Notes under the pieces: generated by a model | What the model was told of the DNA's origin: nothing | Databases searched by the model: none | The model's input: the letters and a program-made list of their open reading frames with translations, nothing else | NCBI GenBank assembly: GCA_965279315.1 | Contig: OZ257145.1 | Coordinates: forward strand, 620,001 to 684,000 | DNA: 64,000 nucleotides | Source of the DNA: JAPWJZ01 sp965279315 | Lineage (GTDB): Bacteria; Pseudomonadota; Alphaproteobacteria; Micavibrionales; UBA2020 | Direction: 5' to 3' | Made by a program: the position numbers and the translations under genes | Shown here: positions 54,444 through 61,975 of the stretch, piece by piece | How positions within the stretch are numbered: position 1 is the stretch's first letter | How the letters are laid out: every line of letters begins with the position of its first letter

Positions 54444-57140
54444 GTGACGGTAACTGGACACGATACGCTGAAAACAAGAAAAACACTGACCGTGGACGGC
54501 AAGAATTACGATTATTTCAGCCTCAGCGACGCCGCCAGGACCATCGGCGATATTTCGCGCCTGCCCTATTCGATGAAGGTGCTGCTGGAAAACCTGCTGC
54601 GTTTCGAAGACGGCCAGAGCGTGACGGTCGATGACGTGAAGGCCATGGGCGAATGGCTGAAGGATAAAAAGAGCAACCGCGAAATCGCTTACCGCCCCGC
54701 GCGCGTGTTGATGCAGGATTTCACCGGCGTTCCCGCTGTGGTGGACCTGGCCGCAATGCGCGACGCGATGGTCGCGCTCGGCGGCAACCCGCAAAAGATT
54801 AACCCGCTCGCCAATGTCGACCTTGTGATCGACCATTCGGTGATGGTGGACAATTTCGGCACGAAAGACGCATTCAGCGAAAACGTGAAGGTGGAGTTCG
54901 AGCGCAACCTGGAGCGTTATGTGTTCCTGCGCTGGGGATCAAAGGCATTCAACCGTTTCCGCGTCGTGCCGCCCGGCACCGGCATCTGCCACCAAGTGAA
55001 TTTGGAATACCTGTCGCAAACCATCTGGGTTGAAGACGACGAGAATATCAAAGGCACCACAGTTGCCTATCCCGACACCCTTGTCGGCACCGACAGCCAT
55101 ACGACCATGGTCAACGGCCTTGCCGTGCTCGGCTGGGGCGTCGGCGGGATTGAAGCCGAAGCCGCGATGCTGGGCCAGCCCGTATCGATGCTGATCCCCG
55201 AAGTGATCGGCATGAGACTGACGGGCGCGATGAAGGAAGGCACGACCGCAACCGACCTCGTCCTGACCGTCACGCAGATGCTGCGCAAAAAAGGCGTCGT
55301 GAACAAGTTCGTCGAATTCTTCGGCCCCGGCCTCGACCACCTGTCGCTGGCCGACCGCGCAACGATTGCCAACATGGCGCCCGAATACGGCGCAACCTGC
55401 GGCTTCTTCCCCATCGACGGCGAAACCATCAATTACCTGCGCTTCACCGGCCGCGACGAACACCGCGTCAACCTTGTCGAAGCCTATGCCAAGGCCCAAG
55501 GCATGTGGCGCGAGGCGAATGCCCCCGACCCCGTCTTCACCGACACGCTGGAGCTGGACCTTGCCACCATCGAGCCCTGCCTTGCAGGGCCGAAACGCCC
55601 GCAGGACCGCGTGGTGCTGTCTTCCGCAGCCGCCGGTTTCATTGAAGGCCTGCTGAAAGACGCCGGCGCGGAAAAGGCCGCCGTCAGCGTGCCCGTGAAA
55701 GGCCATGATTACAGCCTGAACCACGGCGATGTCGTGATTGCGGCGATCACCAGCTGCACCAACACCTCCAACCCTTCCGTCATGCTGGCGGCGGGCCTCG
55801 TGGCGAAGAAAGCGCTGGAAAAAGGTTTGACGGTGAAGCCGTGGGTAAAAACCTCCCTCGCGCCCGGATCACAGGTCGTGACCGATTATCTTGAAAACGC
55901 AGGGCTGCAATCCAGCCTTGATGCGCTGGGCTTCAACCTTGTCGGCTACGGCTGCACCACTTGCATCGGCAATTCCGGCCCGCTGCCCGAACATATCGAG
56001 GAAGCGGTGAAGGCCGGCGACCTCACCGTTGCGGGCGTGCTTTCCGGCAACCGCAACTTCGAAGGCCGCATCCATGCGTTCGTGAAGGCAAACTATCTCG
56101 CCTCCCCGCCCCTCGTCGTCGCTTATGCACTGGCGGGTTCGGTGAAGATTGACGTGACCAAGGATGCGCTTGGCATCGGCAAGGACGGCAACCCCGTTTA
56201 CCTGAAAGACCTCTGGCCCTCGCAAAAAGAAGTCGCCGACACGCTGAAGACCGCGCTGACGCAGGAAATGTTCAAGAAACGTTACGGCAACGTGTTCCAC
56301 GGCCCCGCCGAATGGCAGGCCGTGCAGACCGAAGGCGGCGAAACCTATAAATGGAATTCGTCATCGACCTATGTGCAGAACCCGCCCTATTTCGCGGGCA
56401 TGACGATGCAGCCGGAAGAGGTGAAGGACATCAAGGGCGCGCGCGCATTGGCCGTGTTCGGCGATTCCATCACGACCGACCATATTTCCCCTGCCGGTTC
56501 GATCAAGAAAGACAGCCCCGCAGGCGCATACCTGATGAGCTACCAGGTGCGCCCCGTCGACTTCAACTCCTACGGCGCGCGCCGCGGGAACCATGAAGTC
56601 ATGATGCGCGGCACCTTCGCCAATATCCGCATCAAGAACGAGATGCTGGGCGGCAAGGAAGGCGGCCTGACCCGCCACATCCCGACCAACACGGAAATGC
56701 CGATCTATGACGCGGCCATGAAGTACATCACGGAAGGCACGCCCCTGATCGTGTTTGCGGGCAAGGAATACGGCACGGGGTCATCCCGTGACTGGGCGGC
56801 GAAGGGCACGAAACTGCTCGGCATCCGCGCGGTCGTGGCCGAAAGCTTCGAGCGCATCCACAGGTCGAACCTTGTCGGCATGGGCGTGCTGCCCCTGCAG
56901 TTCAAGGACGGCATGACGCGCGCCGCGCTGAACCTGACCGGCGAAGAAACCTTCGACATCGCAGGCATCGCGACCGGTTTGCAGCCCCGCATGGATTTGA
57001 AAATCGTCATTCATCGCGCCGGTGGCGCAACGGACGAAATCACCGTCTGGTGCCGCATCGATACGCTGGATGAAATCGAATACTTCGCGAATGGCGGGAT
57101 TTTGCAGTACGTCCTGCGCTCGATAGCAAAGGCGGCGTAG
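54444..57140 (+). CDS. acnA: Aconitate hydratase AcnA
   Basis: TCA-cycle isomerisation of citrate to isocitrate. 898 residues, typical of AcnA/IRP-type. [4Fe-4S] ligands in AITSCTNTSNPSV and YGCTTCIGNSGPL, substrate motifs GTDSHTTMVNGLAVLGWGVG and the swivel domain with EYGTGSSRDWAAKG. Start is GTG at 54444, 7 bases after GGGAG. The 3' end and stop codon are part of a tandem 21-bp repeat. Confidence 0.98.
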   Translation: MTVTGHDTLKTRKTLTVDGKNYDYFSLSDAARTIGDISRLPYSMKVLLENLLRFEDGQSVTVDDVKAMGEWLKDKKSNREIAYRPARVLMQDFTGVPAVVDLAAMRDAMVALGGNPQKINPLANVDLVIDHSVMVDNFGTKDAFSENVKVEFERNLERYVFLRWGSKAFNRFRVVPPGTGICHQVNLEYLSQTIWVEDDENIKGTTVAYPDTLVGTDSHTTMVNGLAVLGWGVGGIEAEAAMLGQPVSMLIPEVIGMRLTGAMKEGTTATDLVLTVTQMLRKKGVVNKFVEFFGPGLDHLSLADRATIANMAPEYGATCGFFPIDGETINYLRFTGRDEHRVNLVEAYAKAQGMWREANAPDPVFTDTLELDLATIEPCLAGPKRPQDRVVLSSAAAGFIEGLLKDAGAEKAAVSVPVKGHDYSLNHGDVVIAAITSCTNTSNPSVMLAAGLVAKKALEKGLTVKPWVKTSLAPGSQVVTDYLENAGLQSSLDALGFNLVGYGCTTCIGNSGPLPEHIEEAVKAGDLTVAGVLSGNRNFEGRIHAFVKANYLASPPLVVAYALAGSVKIDVTKDALGIGKDGNPVYLKDLWPSQKEVADTLKTALTQEMFKKRYGNVFHGPAEWQAVQTEGGETYKWNSSSTYVQNPPYFAGMTMQPEEVKDIKGARALAVFGDSITTDHISPAGSIKKDSPAGAYLMSYQVRPVDFNSYGARRGNHEVMMRGTFANIRIKNEMLGGKEGGLTRHIPTNTEMPIYDAAMKYITEGTPLIVFAGKEYGTGSSRDWAAKGTKLLGIRAVVAESFERIHRSNLVGMGVLPLQFKDGMTRAALNLTGEETFDIAGIATGLQPRMDLKIVIHRAGGATDEITVWCRIDTLDEIEYFANGGILQYVLRSIAKAA

Positions 57141-57178
57141 CCGCGAGCAAAGGCGGCGTAGCCGCGAGCAAAGGCAGC
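57125..57178. repeat. 21-bp tandem repeat spanning the acnA stop codon
   Basis: Two identical 21-bp units at 57125-57145 and 57146-57166 and a partial third with one substitution (57167-57178). Each full unit contains the dyad GCGGC-GTA-GCCGC, so the RNA would form a row of small hairpins directly after acnA. The first unit holds the last acnA codons and its TAG. Confidence 0.85.
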
Positions 57179-57234
57179 CTGACTGTGTGCCAAAGCGCGC
57201 GTAACGGATATTTTTTGGGGAAAGGGATTTTGCG

Positions 57235-57921
57235 ATGAAATTTTCGTGGCTGTGCCTGCTGGCTGTACTGCTCGTGGCAACAGGGGCGCAGCCTGTTATC
57301 GCGCAAAATCCCGGCACGGGGCAAAAGCCGTTGTCCAACCTGCTTGACCCGCCCGCACCCCCGCCCTCGACCGAACCGAAGCCCGATTGGCTGAGCTATC
57401 CGAAGGAAGATGCCGGCGAACAGGGCGACCTGTCGAACCCGCACCGCACGCCGGAAGAAATCGTCGCCTGTGTGCAGGCGCTGGCGACCGACATGCTGAC
57501 CTTCACATCAAAGGCCGCCTATGACCGCCTGACCGAAGCGGGCGCGGAAATCGCGTATGAGGAAGTGAACACGAAACTGTTCCGCCTGAAGCCCAAATTT
57601 ACCGTCAAGGGCTGGGCGGAATACGCAGCCTATGCCGGCCAGTCGCAGATCGTCGACAAGGTGCGCAACCACGAATATTCCGTCACTACCATCATGAACG
57701 GCAATGCGACCATATTGGACAAAGGCCCTGTCGAGGGCGTCTATCGCTGGCTGGTGCGCGCGCCGCTGATGATCACCTACCTGCTGGTCAACGAAAAAGG
57801 CGAGCAGCAGGCGGTGGAGGACGGCCAGTTCGAAGTGACGATCCAGCTGGCGCGCGGGCCCCAAACCGGCCCCGACGATCCCGGCCTGCTGGTTGAAGGC
57901 TGGAGCGTGGTCGCGAAATAA
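57235..57921 (+). CDS. Secreted DotI/IcmL-like protein
   Basis: 228 residues. Signal peptide MKFSWLCLLAVLLVATGAQPVIAQ, then a Pro-rich linker (DPPAPPPSTEPKP). A C-terminal domain of about 150 residues follows: WASR-like helix ATDMLTFTSKAAYDRL, FTVKGWAEYAAYAG, then strands ILDKGPVEGVYRWLVRAPLMITY and FEVTIQLARGP ... GLLVEGWSVV. This order resembles the periplasmic DotI/IcmL/TraM domain of type IVB secretion and conjugation systems. No other secretion genes are near, so it may have another envelope role. Resemblance is by eye only. Confidence 0.5.
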   Translation: MKFSWLCLLAVLLVATGAQPVIAQNPGTGQKPLSNLLDPPAPPPSTEPKPDWLSYPKEDAGEQGDLSNPHRTPEEIVACVQALATDMLTFTSKAAYDRLTEAGAEIAYEEVNTKLFRLKPKFTVKGWAEYAAYAGQSQIVDKVRNHEYSVTTIMNGNATILDKGPVEGVYRWLVRAPLMITYLLVNEKGEQQAVEDGQFEVTIQLARGPQTGPDDPGLLVEGWSVVAK

Positions 57922-57959
57922 ATCTGCCGCATTCTTTTTAAACGGCGCGCCGGCCGCGC

Positions 57960-58148
57960 TCAGTTCTTTTTAAACAGCGCGTCGACCGCGCTGCGGTGCT
58001 TGTCTTTCTTCTCGATATCCGTCTCGACGCGCGCGATTTCTTCCTTCAGCTGCACAACATAATCGCGCAGTTCAGGCACCGACATTTTATCGAGCGCGCG
58101 GGGCTTGGCGCGTTTTGTTTTCGGGTCTGTTTCGTCGTCGAAAATCAT
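57960..58148 (-). CDS. DUF1192 family protein
   Basis: 62 residues: acidic start MIFDDETDPKTKR, then SVPELRDYVVQLKEEIARVETDIEKKDKHRSAVDALF, the usual DUF1192 helix pair with the final A-x-x-LF. Predicted coiled coil, cytoplasmic. Divergent from the quinone oxidoreductase gene, its frequent neighbour in alphaproteobacteria as far as I recall. Function unknown. Confidence 0.85.
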   Translation of the reverse strand: MIFDDETDPKTKRAKPRALDKMSVPELRDYVVQLKEEIARVETDIEKKDKHRSAVDALFKKN

Positions 58149-58198
58149 TTATAATCCTCCATAGCCGGTTGCACCCATCATAGCGGAAAACAAATTCC

Positions 58199-59227
58199 AT
58201 GACAAAAAAAGCCTCCCCAAAAAAATCGCCCGCAAGAAAACAGGGCGTTCCGCCCGACATGCAGGCCGCCGCCATCCATGACCATGTCCTGGTGATTGAA
58301 ACCCGCCCCGTGCCGAAACCTGCGGCGGGCGAAGTATTGGTGCGCGTGGCCGCCGCCGGCATTAACCGCCCCGATATTTTGCAGCGCAAAGGCCTTTACC
58401 CGCCGCCCGCCGGCATTTCCGATATCCCCGGCCTTGAAATCGCGGGCGAAGTGGTGGCATTGGGCAAGGGCGCAAAAGGCCTGAAGAAGGGCGCGAAAAT
58501 TTGCGCCCTGGTCGCGGGCGGCGGTTACGCGGAATATTGCGTCGTGCCCGCCGTGCAATGCCTGCCGATCCCGAAAGGCGTCGACATGGTGACGGCGGCG
58601 GGGTTGTGCGAAACGCATTTTACCGTCTGGACGAATTTGTTCGATCGCGGCCAGCTGAAAAAAGGCGACAGCGTCCTGATCCATGGCGGCGCATCCGGCA
58701 TCGGCACGACAGCGATACAGGTGGCCAAGGCCTTCGGCGCAAAAGTTTATGTGACGGCAGGCAGCGATGAAAAGGCAAAGGCCTGCGTCAAGCTGGGCGC
58801 GACGGCCGCGATCCTGTACCGCCAGAAAGATTTCGTGGCGGAGATCATGGCCCTGACCGACAACCGCGGCGTGGATGTGGTGCTGGACATGGTGGGCGGC
58901 GATTATGTGGGGCGCAATTTGAAAACCCTCGCGCCTTACGGAAGGCATGTCAGCATCGCCATGCAGAAGGGCCGCACGGTCGAGGTTGATTTGTTCCAGA
59001 TCATGTCCAAGCGCCTGGTCATGACCGGATCAACCTTGCGCCCGCAGCCTGTTGCGGTGAAGGGCGAGATTGCGAAGGCGCTGAAAAAAAATATCTGGCC
59101 GCTGGTGGCCAGGAAAAAAATCCGCTGCGTGGTCGACAGCATTTACCCGCTCGCGGAAGCCCAAAAGGCGCATGAGCATCTGGAGGCCGGGAATCACGTC
59201 GGCAAGGTGATTCTCAAACTCGCCTGA
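58199..59227 (+). CDS. NAD(P)H quinone oxidoreductase, PIG3-type MDR family
   Basis: 342 residues. Medium-chain reductase without zinc ligands: GINRPDILQRKGLYPPP, DIPGLEIAGEV, LCETHFTVWTNLF, cofactor loop VLIHGGASGIGTTAIQVAKAFGA, and VDVVLDMVGGDYVGRNL. The PIG3/TP53I3-like subgroup reduces quinones with NADPH. A 20-residue basic N-terminal extension (KKASPKKSPARKQ) precedes the fold. Cluster 2 of small paralogues follows after 150 bases. Confidence 0.93.
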   Translation: MTKKASPKKSPARKQGVPPDMQAAAIHDHVLVIETRPVPKPAAGEVLVRVAAAGINRPDILQRKGLYPPPAGISDIPGLEIAGEVVALGKGAKGLKKGAKICALVAGGGYAEYCVVPAVQCLPIPKGVDMVTAAGLCETHFTVWTNLFDRGQLKKGDSVLIHGGASGIGTTAIQVAKAFGAKVYVTAGSDEKAKACVKLGATAAILYRQKDFVAEIMALTDNRGVDVVLDMVGGDYVGRNLKTLAPYGRHVSIAMQKGRTVEVDLFQIMSKRLVMTGSTLRPQPVAVKGEIAKALKKNIWPLVARKKIRCVVDSIYPLAEAQKAHEHLEAGNHVGKVILKLA

Positions 59228-59315
59228 CTAATTTACATAATTATGCCCGTTTGAATGGCATAGCCTGTCCGGCTGCCGCAAATAGCCGCGTTCAGGCGCA
59301 TTTGGTCGGTTATCT

Positions 59316-59344
59316 TTGACATATTAAATGGGCTTTGCTATTCC
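59316..59344 (+). promoter_or_regulatory. Candidate sigma-70 promoter of small-paralogue cluster 2
   Basis: A perfect TTGACA at 59316-59321, 17-base spacer and TATTCC (3 of 6) at 59339-59344, 35 bases before the first small gene. It is the only promoter-like sequence found for the eight-gene run. Confidence 0.5.
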
Positions 59345-59378
59345 TTTTGCATAACAACTTATGCCGACGGAGCCGCCC

Positions 59379-59684
59379 ATGTCCCTCACCGCCGCCTTCA
59401 ACGATGATTACCCGACCGAGATGGTGAACAGCTATGTGCTGACCGTCCAATATGATGTGGCGGGTTACAGCCAGGTGCTGGCCTATGATTTCAAGGCGCG
59501 GCTGATGACGCTGCGCACCGATGGCTATGCCGAGGCCGGCGTACGCATGACGCCGTTCAGCCAGCTGGACCGCGACAGCCTTGTCGAATTGCGCGACCAG
59601 CTGATCGAACTCGGCGGCAACCCGCCGCCGCTGTCGCCGGAGCCGAACACGCTCAATAAACCCGCGCGCGGCCTGAACCCGTAA
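59379..59684 (+). CDS. Small paralogue family, cluster 2 copy 1
   Basis: 101 residues, function unknown. Starts MSLTAAFNDDY; strand-like region NSYVLTVQYDV; block A AYDFKARLMTLR; block B TPFSQLDRDSLVELRDQLIELGGNPP; tail TLNKPARGLNP. ATG at 59379 has CGGAG 6 bases upstream and matches the N-termini of the other copies; ATG at 59361 is an in-frame alternative. Stop TAA runs into AAGGA, the ribosome site of copy 2. No signal peptide, Cys or membrane segment. Confidence 0.85.
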   Translation: MSLTAAFNDDYPTEMVNSYVLTVQYDVAGYSQVLAYDFKARLMTLRTDGYAEAGVRMTPFSQLDRDSLVELRDQLIELGGNPPPLSPEPNTLNKPARGLNP

Positions 59685-59694
59685 AGGAACACAC

Positions 59695-59991
59695 ATGTCG
59701 CTCAGCGAAGAATTCAACAGCACGCACCAGCCAAAGATGTTCAACACGCAAGTGTTGCGCATCGGGTATGGGGACCAGACCTTTTTCTATGATTTCCAGC
59801 AGCGACTGATGACGACGCTTTACACCTATGGCTCCGGCCTCGGCGGCGTCACGACCACGCCGTTTTCGCAGATGGACCGTGAAGTGCTGGTCGAGATGCG
59901 CGACAAGCTGGTGGAAATGGGCGGCACGCCGAAAGAACTGGCGCCGGAAGGCCCGACGCTCAACAAGCCTGTGCGCGGCCTGAACCCGTAA
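59695..59991 (+). CDS. Small paralogue family, cluster 2 copy 2
   Basis: 98 residues. MSLSEEFNSTH start, block A FYDFQQRLMTTL, a Gly-rich turn (YGSGLGG), block B TPFSQMDREVLVEMRDKLVEMGG, tail TLNKPVRGLNP. It begins 10 bases after copy 1 with AAAGGA in between; its stop TAA overlaps the AAGGA of copy 3. Function unknown. Confidence 0.85.
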   Translation: MSLSEEFNSTHQPKMFNTQVLRIGYGDQTFFYDFQQRLMTTLYTYGSGLGGVTTTPFSQMDREVLVEMRDKLVEMGGTPKELAPEGPTLNKPVRGLNP

Positions 59992-60001
59992 GGACATGAC
60001 G

Positions 60002-60307
60002 ATGGACGCCAAAACCGCATTCAACGAACAGTACAAGGCCGTCAAGGCGAACGAGTATGTGCTGGATATCAGCTTTTATTCCAGCAACCAGAGCACTATT
60101 TATCATACCTTCGATTTCATGTCGCGCACGCTGATCACGGGGCGCAGCTCCAGCTCGGTCGGGTTCAACGTGACGCCGTTTTCGCAGCTCGACCGCGACA
60201 TGCTGATCACCATGCGCGACAAGCTTGTGGAACTGGGCGGCACGCCGCCTGAACTGCCGAACGAAGCCCCCGCACTCAACAAGCAGCCGAGAGGTTTGAA
60301 CCCGTGA
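60002..60307 (+). CDS. Small paralogue family, cluster 2 copy 3
   Basis: 101 residues from ATG at 60002 (MDAKTAFNEQY), 7 bases after AAGGA; an ATG at 59996 is too close to that site. Block A HTFDFMSRTLITG, block B TPFSQLDRDMLITMRDKLVELGG, tail ALNKQPRGLNP. The last codons use AGA-GGT for Arg-Gly, and the TGA overlaps the GTG start of copy 4. Confidence 0.85.
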   Translation: MDAKTAFNEQYKAVKANEYVLDISFYSSNQSTIYHTFDFMSRTLITGRSSSSVGFNVTPFSQLDRDMLITMRDKLVELGGTPPELPNEAPALNKQPRGLNP

Positions 60308-60669
60308 TTTCAGCAGAAATGTATGACGGCGGATTTGACAATGACCCCGCCCCGCCACTCGTTAAAAGGACAGTCGCCGTGAAAGAACCGCTCCCGCTGA
60401 CAGACGCTTTCAACAAGATCAATGCCGTGATGGAAAATGCCGTCACCTTGCGCGTCTATAACGCCAGCATCTATGCCTATTACGATTTCGCACAGCGCCT
60501 GCGGATGTCGTCCATCACCGGATCGCATGTCGTCACGCCGTTTTCCGAGCTTGACCGCGATGTGCTGGTCGCGGCGCGCGACAAGCTGGTGGAACTGGGC
60601 GGGCAGCCGCCGCAGCTGGCGGCCGAGGCAAACGCACTCAACAAACCTGTGAGAGGATTGAACCCGTGA
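60304..60669 (+). CDS. Small paralogue family, cluster 2 copy 4
   Basis: 121 residues if started at GTG 60304, which overlaps the previous stop (GTGA) behind AGAGG. This gives a 25-residue N-terminal extension absent from other copies (MISAEMYDGGFDNDP...). GTG at 60379 behind AAAAGGA gives a 96-residue protein of standard shape and is a real alternative; both could be used. Block A YYDFAQRLRMSS, block B TPFSELDRDVLVAARDKLVELGG, tail ALNKPVRGLNP with Arg-Gly as AGA-GGA. Confidence 0.8.
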   Translation: MISAEMYDGGFDNDPAPPLVKRTVAVKEPLPLTDAFNKINAVMENAVTLRVYNASIYAYYDFAQRLRMSSITGSHVVTPFSELDRDVLVAARDKLVELGGQPPQLAAEANALNKPVRGLNP

Positions 60670-60977
60670 GTGAAGCGAACCGAGAGTTCGACAGCGAACC
60701 GTCCCTGAAAGACAGCTTTAATAACCTGGGTGTGCGGATGGCCAACGGCTCTGTCCTCAGCATGCATAACGGGGCGTCGTGGATCTATTACGATTTCACC
60801 AACCGCGTGCGCATGACCCCGGCGGAAGGCGGGCAGAATGCCGTCCCCTTCTCCGAACTCGACCGTGACGTGCTGGTCGCGGCGCGCGACAAGCTGGTGG
60901 AGCTGGGCGGCACGCCGCCCGCGCTGCCGCCGGAGGCGCAAGTGCTCAACAAGCCGGTGCGCGGCCTGAACCCGTAA
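60666..60977 (+). CDS. Small paralogue family, cluster 2 copy 5
   Basis: 103 residues. GTG start at 60666 overlaps the previous stop, with AGAGGA in the copy 4 tail codons as ribosome site. N-terminus MSEANREFDSEPSLKDSFN resembles copy 7. Block A YYDFTNRVRMTP, block B VPFSELDRDVLVAARDKLVELGG, tail VLNKPVRGLNP. In block B it is nearly identical to copy 4 in DNA as well as protein. Confidence 0.85.
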   Translation: MSEANREFDSEPSLKDSFNNLGVRMANGSVLSMHNGASWIYYDFTNRVRMTPAEGGQNAVPFSELDRDVLVAARDKLVELGGTPPALPPEAQVLNKPVRGLNP

Positions 60978-60987
60978 AGGACAAGAA

Positions 60988-61293
60988 ATGGACCTGAGTA
61001 AAGCTTTCAACAACACGCAGTACGCGGCGACGAACAAAACCCCGTACGTCCTCGACCTTTATGTCGAGACGCGCGCCGGCAGCATGTATAACGCGTTCGA
61101 TTTCCTGACGCGCAACATGTTCACCCGCTCCGGCTCCAGCGAAGGGGGCGTGACCGTCACGCCCTTCAGCCAGCTGGACCGCGAAGTGCTGGTGGCGATG
61201 CGCGACAAGCTGGTGGAACTGGGCGGGCAGCCGCCGGAACTTGCGCCCGAGCCGTCGACGCTCAATAAACCCGTGCGGGGGCTGAACCCATGA
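60988..61293 (+). CDS. Small paralogue family, cluster 2 copy 6
   Basis: 101 residues, MDLSKAFNNTQY start after AAAGGACAAGAA. Block A AFDFLTRNMFTR, Ser/Gly turn (SGSSEGG), block B TPFSQLDREVLVAMRDKLVELGG, tail TLNKPVRGLNP. Arg-Gly in the tail is CGG-GGG and the TGA overlaps the ATG of copy 7. Confidence 0.85.
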   Translation: MDLSKAFNNTQYAATNKTPYVLDLYVETRAGSMYNAFDFLTRNMFTRSGSSEGGVTVTPFSQLDREVLVAMRDKLVELGGQPPELAPEPSTLNKPVRGLNP

Positions 61294-61607
61294 GCGAAGC
61301 GGATAGACAAGAAAAATCCCTGAAGGACGCCTTCAACAGCAATCATAGCACGACGAAATACGGCGACAGCGTGCTGCAGGCGACAGCGGGCAAGATCAAC
61401 CATTTTTATGATTTCACCGCCCGCGTGCTGGTCACGCGCGCCGACTGGGGCAGTGATTACAACATCACCACCACGCCGTTTTCCCAGCTGGACCGCGATA
61501 CGCTGGTCGCCGCGCGCGACCGGCTGGTCGAACTGGGCGGCACGCCGCCCGCGCTGCTACCAGAGCCGAACACGATGAACAAGCCGGTGCGCGGCCTCAA
61601 CCCGTAA
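61290..61607 (+). CDS. Small paralogue family, cluster 2 copy 7
   Basis: 105 residues, ATGA overlap with copy 6. MSEADRQEKSLKDAFNSNH start as in copy 5, block A FYDFTARVLVTR, block B TPFSQLDRDTLVAARDRLVELGG, tail TMNKPVRGLNP. Stop TAA then a 14-base gap with CAGGA before copy 8. Confidence 0.85.
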   Translation: MSEADRQEKSLKDAFNSNHSTTKYGDSVLQATAGKINHFYDFTARVLVTRADWGSDYNITTTPFSQLDRDTLVAARDRLVELGGTPPALLPEPNTMNKPVRGLNP

Positions 61608-61621
61608 CAGGAAAATTCAAA

Positions 61622-61933
61622 ATGTCCCTCGCAGAAGATTTCAACGACAACAACTATGGCCGCAAGGTAAATGATTTCGTGCTGTCGGTGTCTTATGGCC
61701 TTACACCCAGTTCATCGCTCAGCACTTATTTCCAGTACGATTTCATGGCGCGCATCATGACGACCCGCACCAATGGCAGCGACGGCGGCATCGTGGTGAC
61801 ACCGTTTTCGCAACTGGATAGCGAATCGCTGGAGCTTTTACGCAACCGCCTGATCGACCTGAGCGGCAAGCCGCCGCCGCTGTCGCCCACGCTGGACAAG
61901 GGATTGCGCAAGGCGGGCGGGCTGAACCCCTGA
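61622..61933 (+). CDS. Small paralogue family, cluster 2 copy 8
   Basis: 103 residues and the most divergent copy of the row. MSLAEDFNDNNY start close to copies 1 and 2, block A QYDFMARIMTTR, block B TPFSQLDSESLELLRNRLIDLSG with KPPPL, tail LRKAGGLNP without the NKP element. Last gene of the row; only a weak T-rich stretch follows, so transcription may read on toward trcR. Confidence 0.82.
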   Translation: MSLAEDFNDNNYGRKVNDFVLSVSYGLTPSSSLSTYFQYDFMARIMTTRTNGSDGGIVVTPFSQLDSESLELLRNRLIDLSGKPPPLSPTLDKGLRKAGGLNP

Positions 61934-61975
61934 GAAATCAGGCCTTTTTATACCCCTGCGCATGCCTGAATAAGC

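Noticed and set aside
60379..60669. Shorter start (GTG 60379) for cluster 2 copy 4
   Set aside because: It has a good AAAAGGA site and gives a family-like N-terminus, so it remains possible. The overlapping GTG 60304 was preferred because copies 3, 4 and 6 all show the same codon change ahead of overlapping starts.
59379..61933. CRISPR-like or simple tandem repeat array
   Set aside because: The repeated units are complete coding genes with start codons and ribosome sites, with spacing of about 300 bases and protein-level conservation. No short identical repeats with uniform spacers are present.
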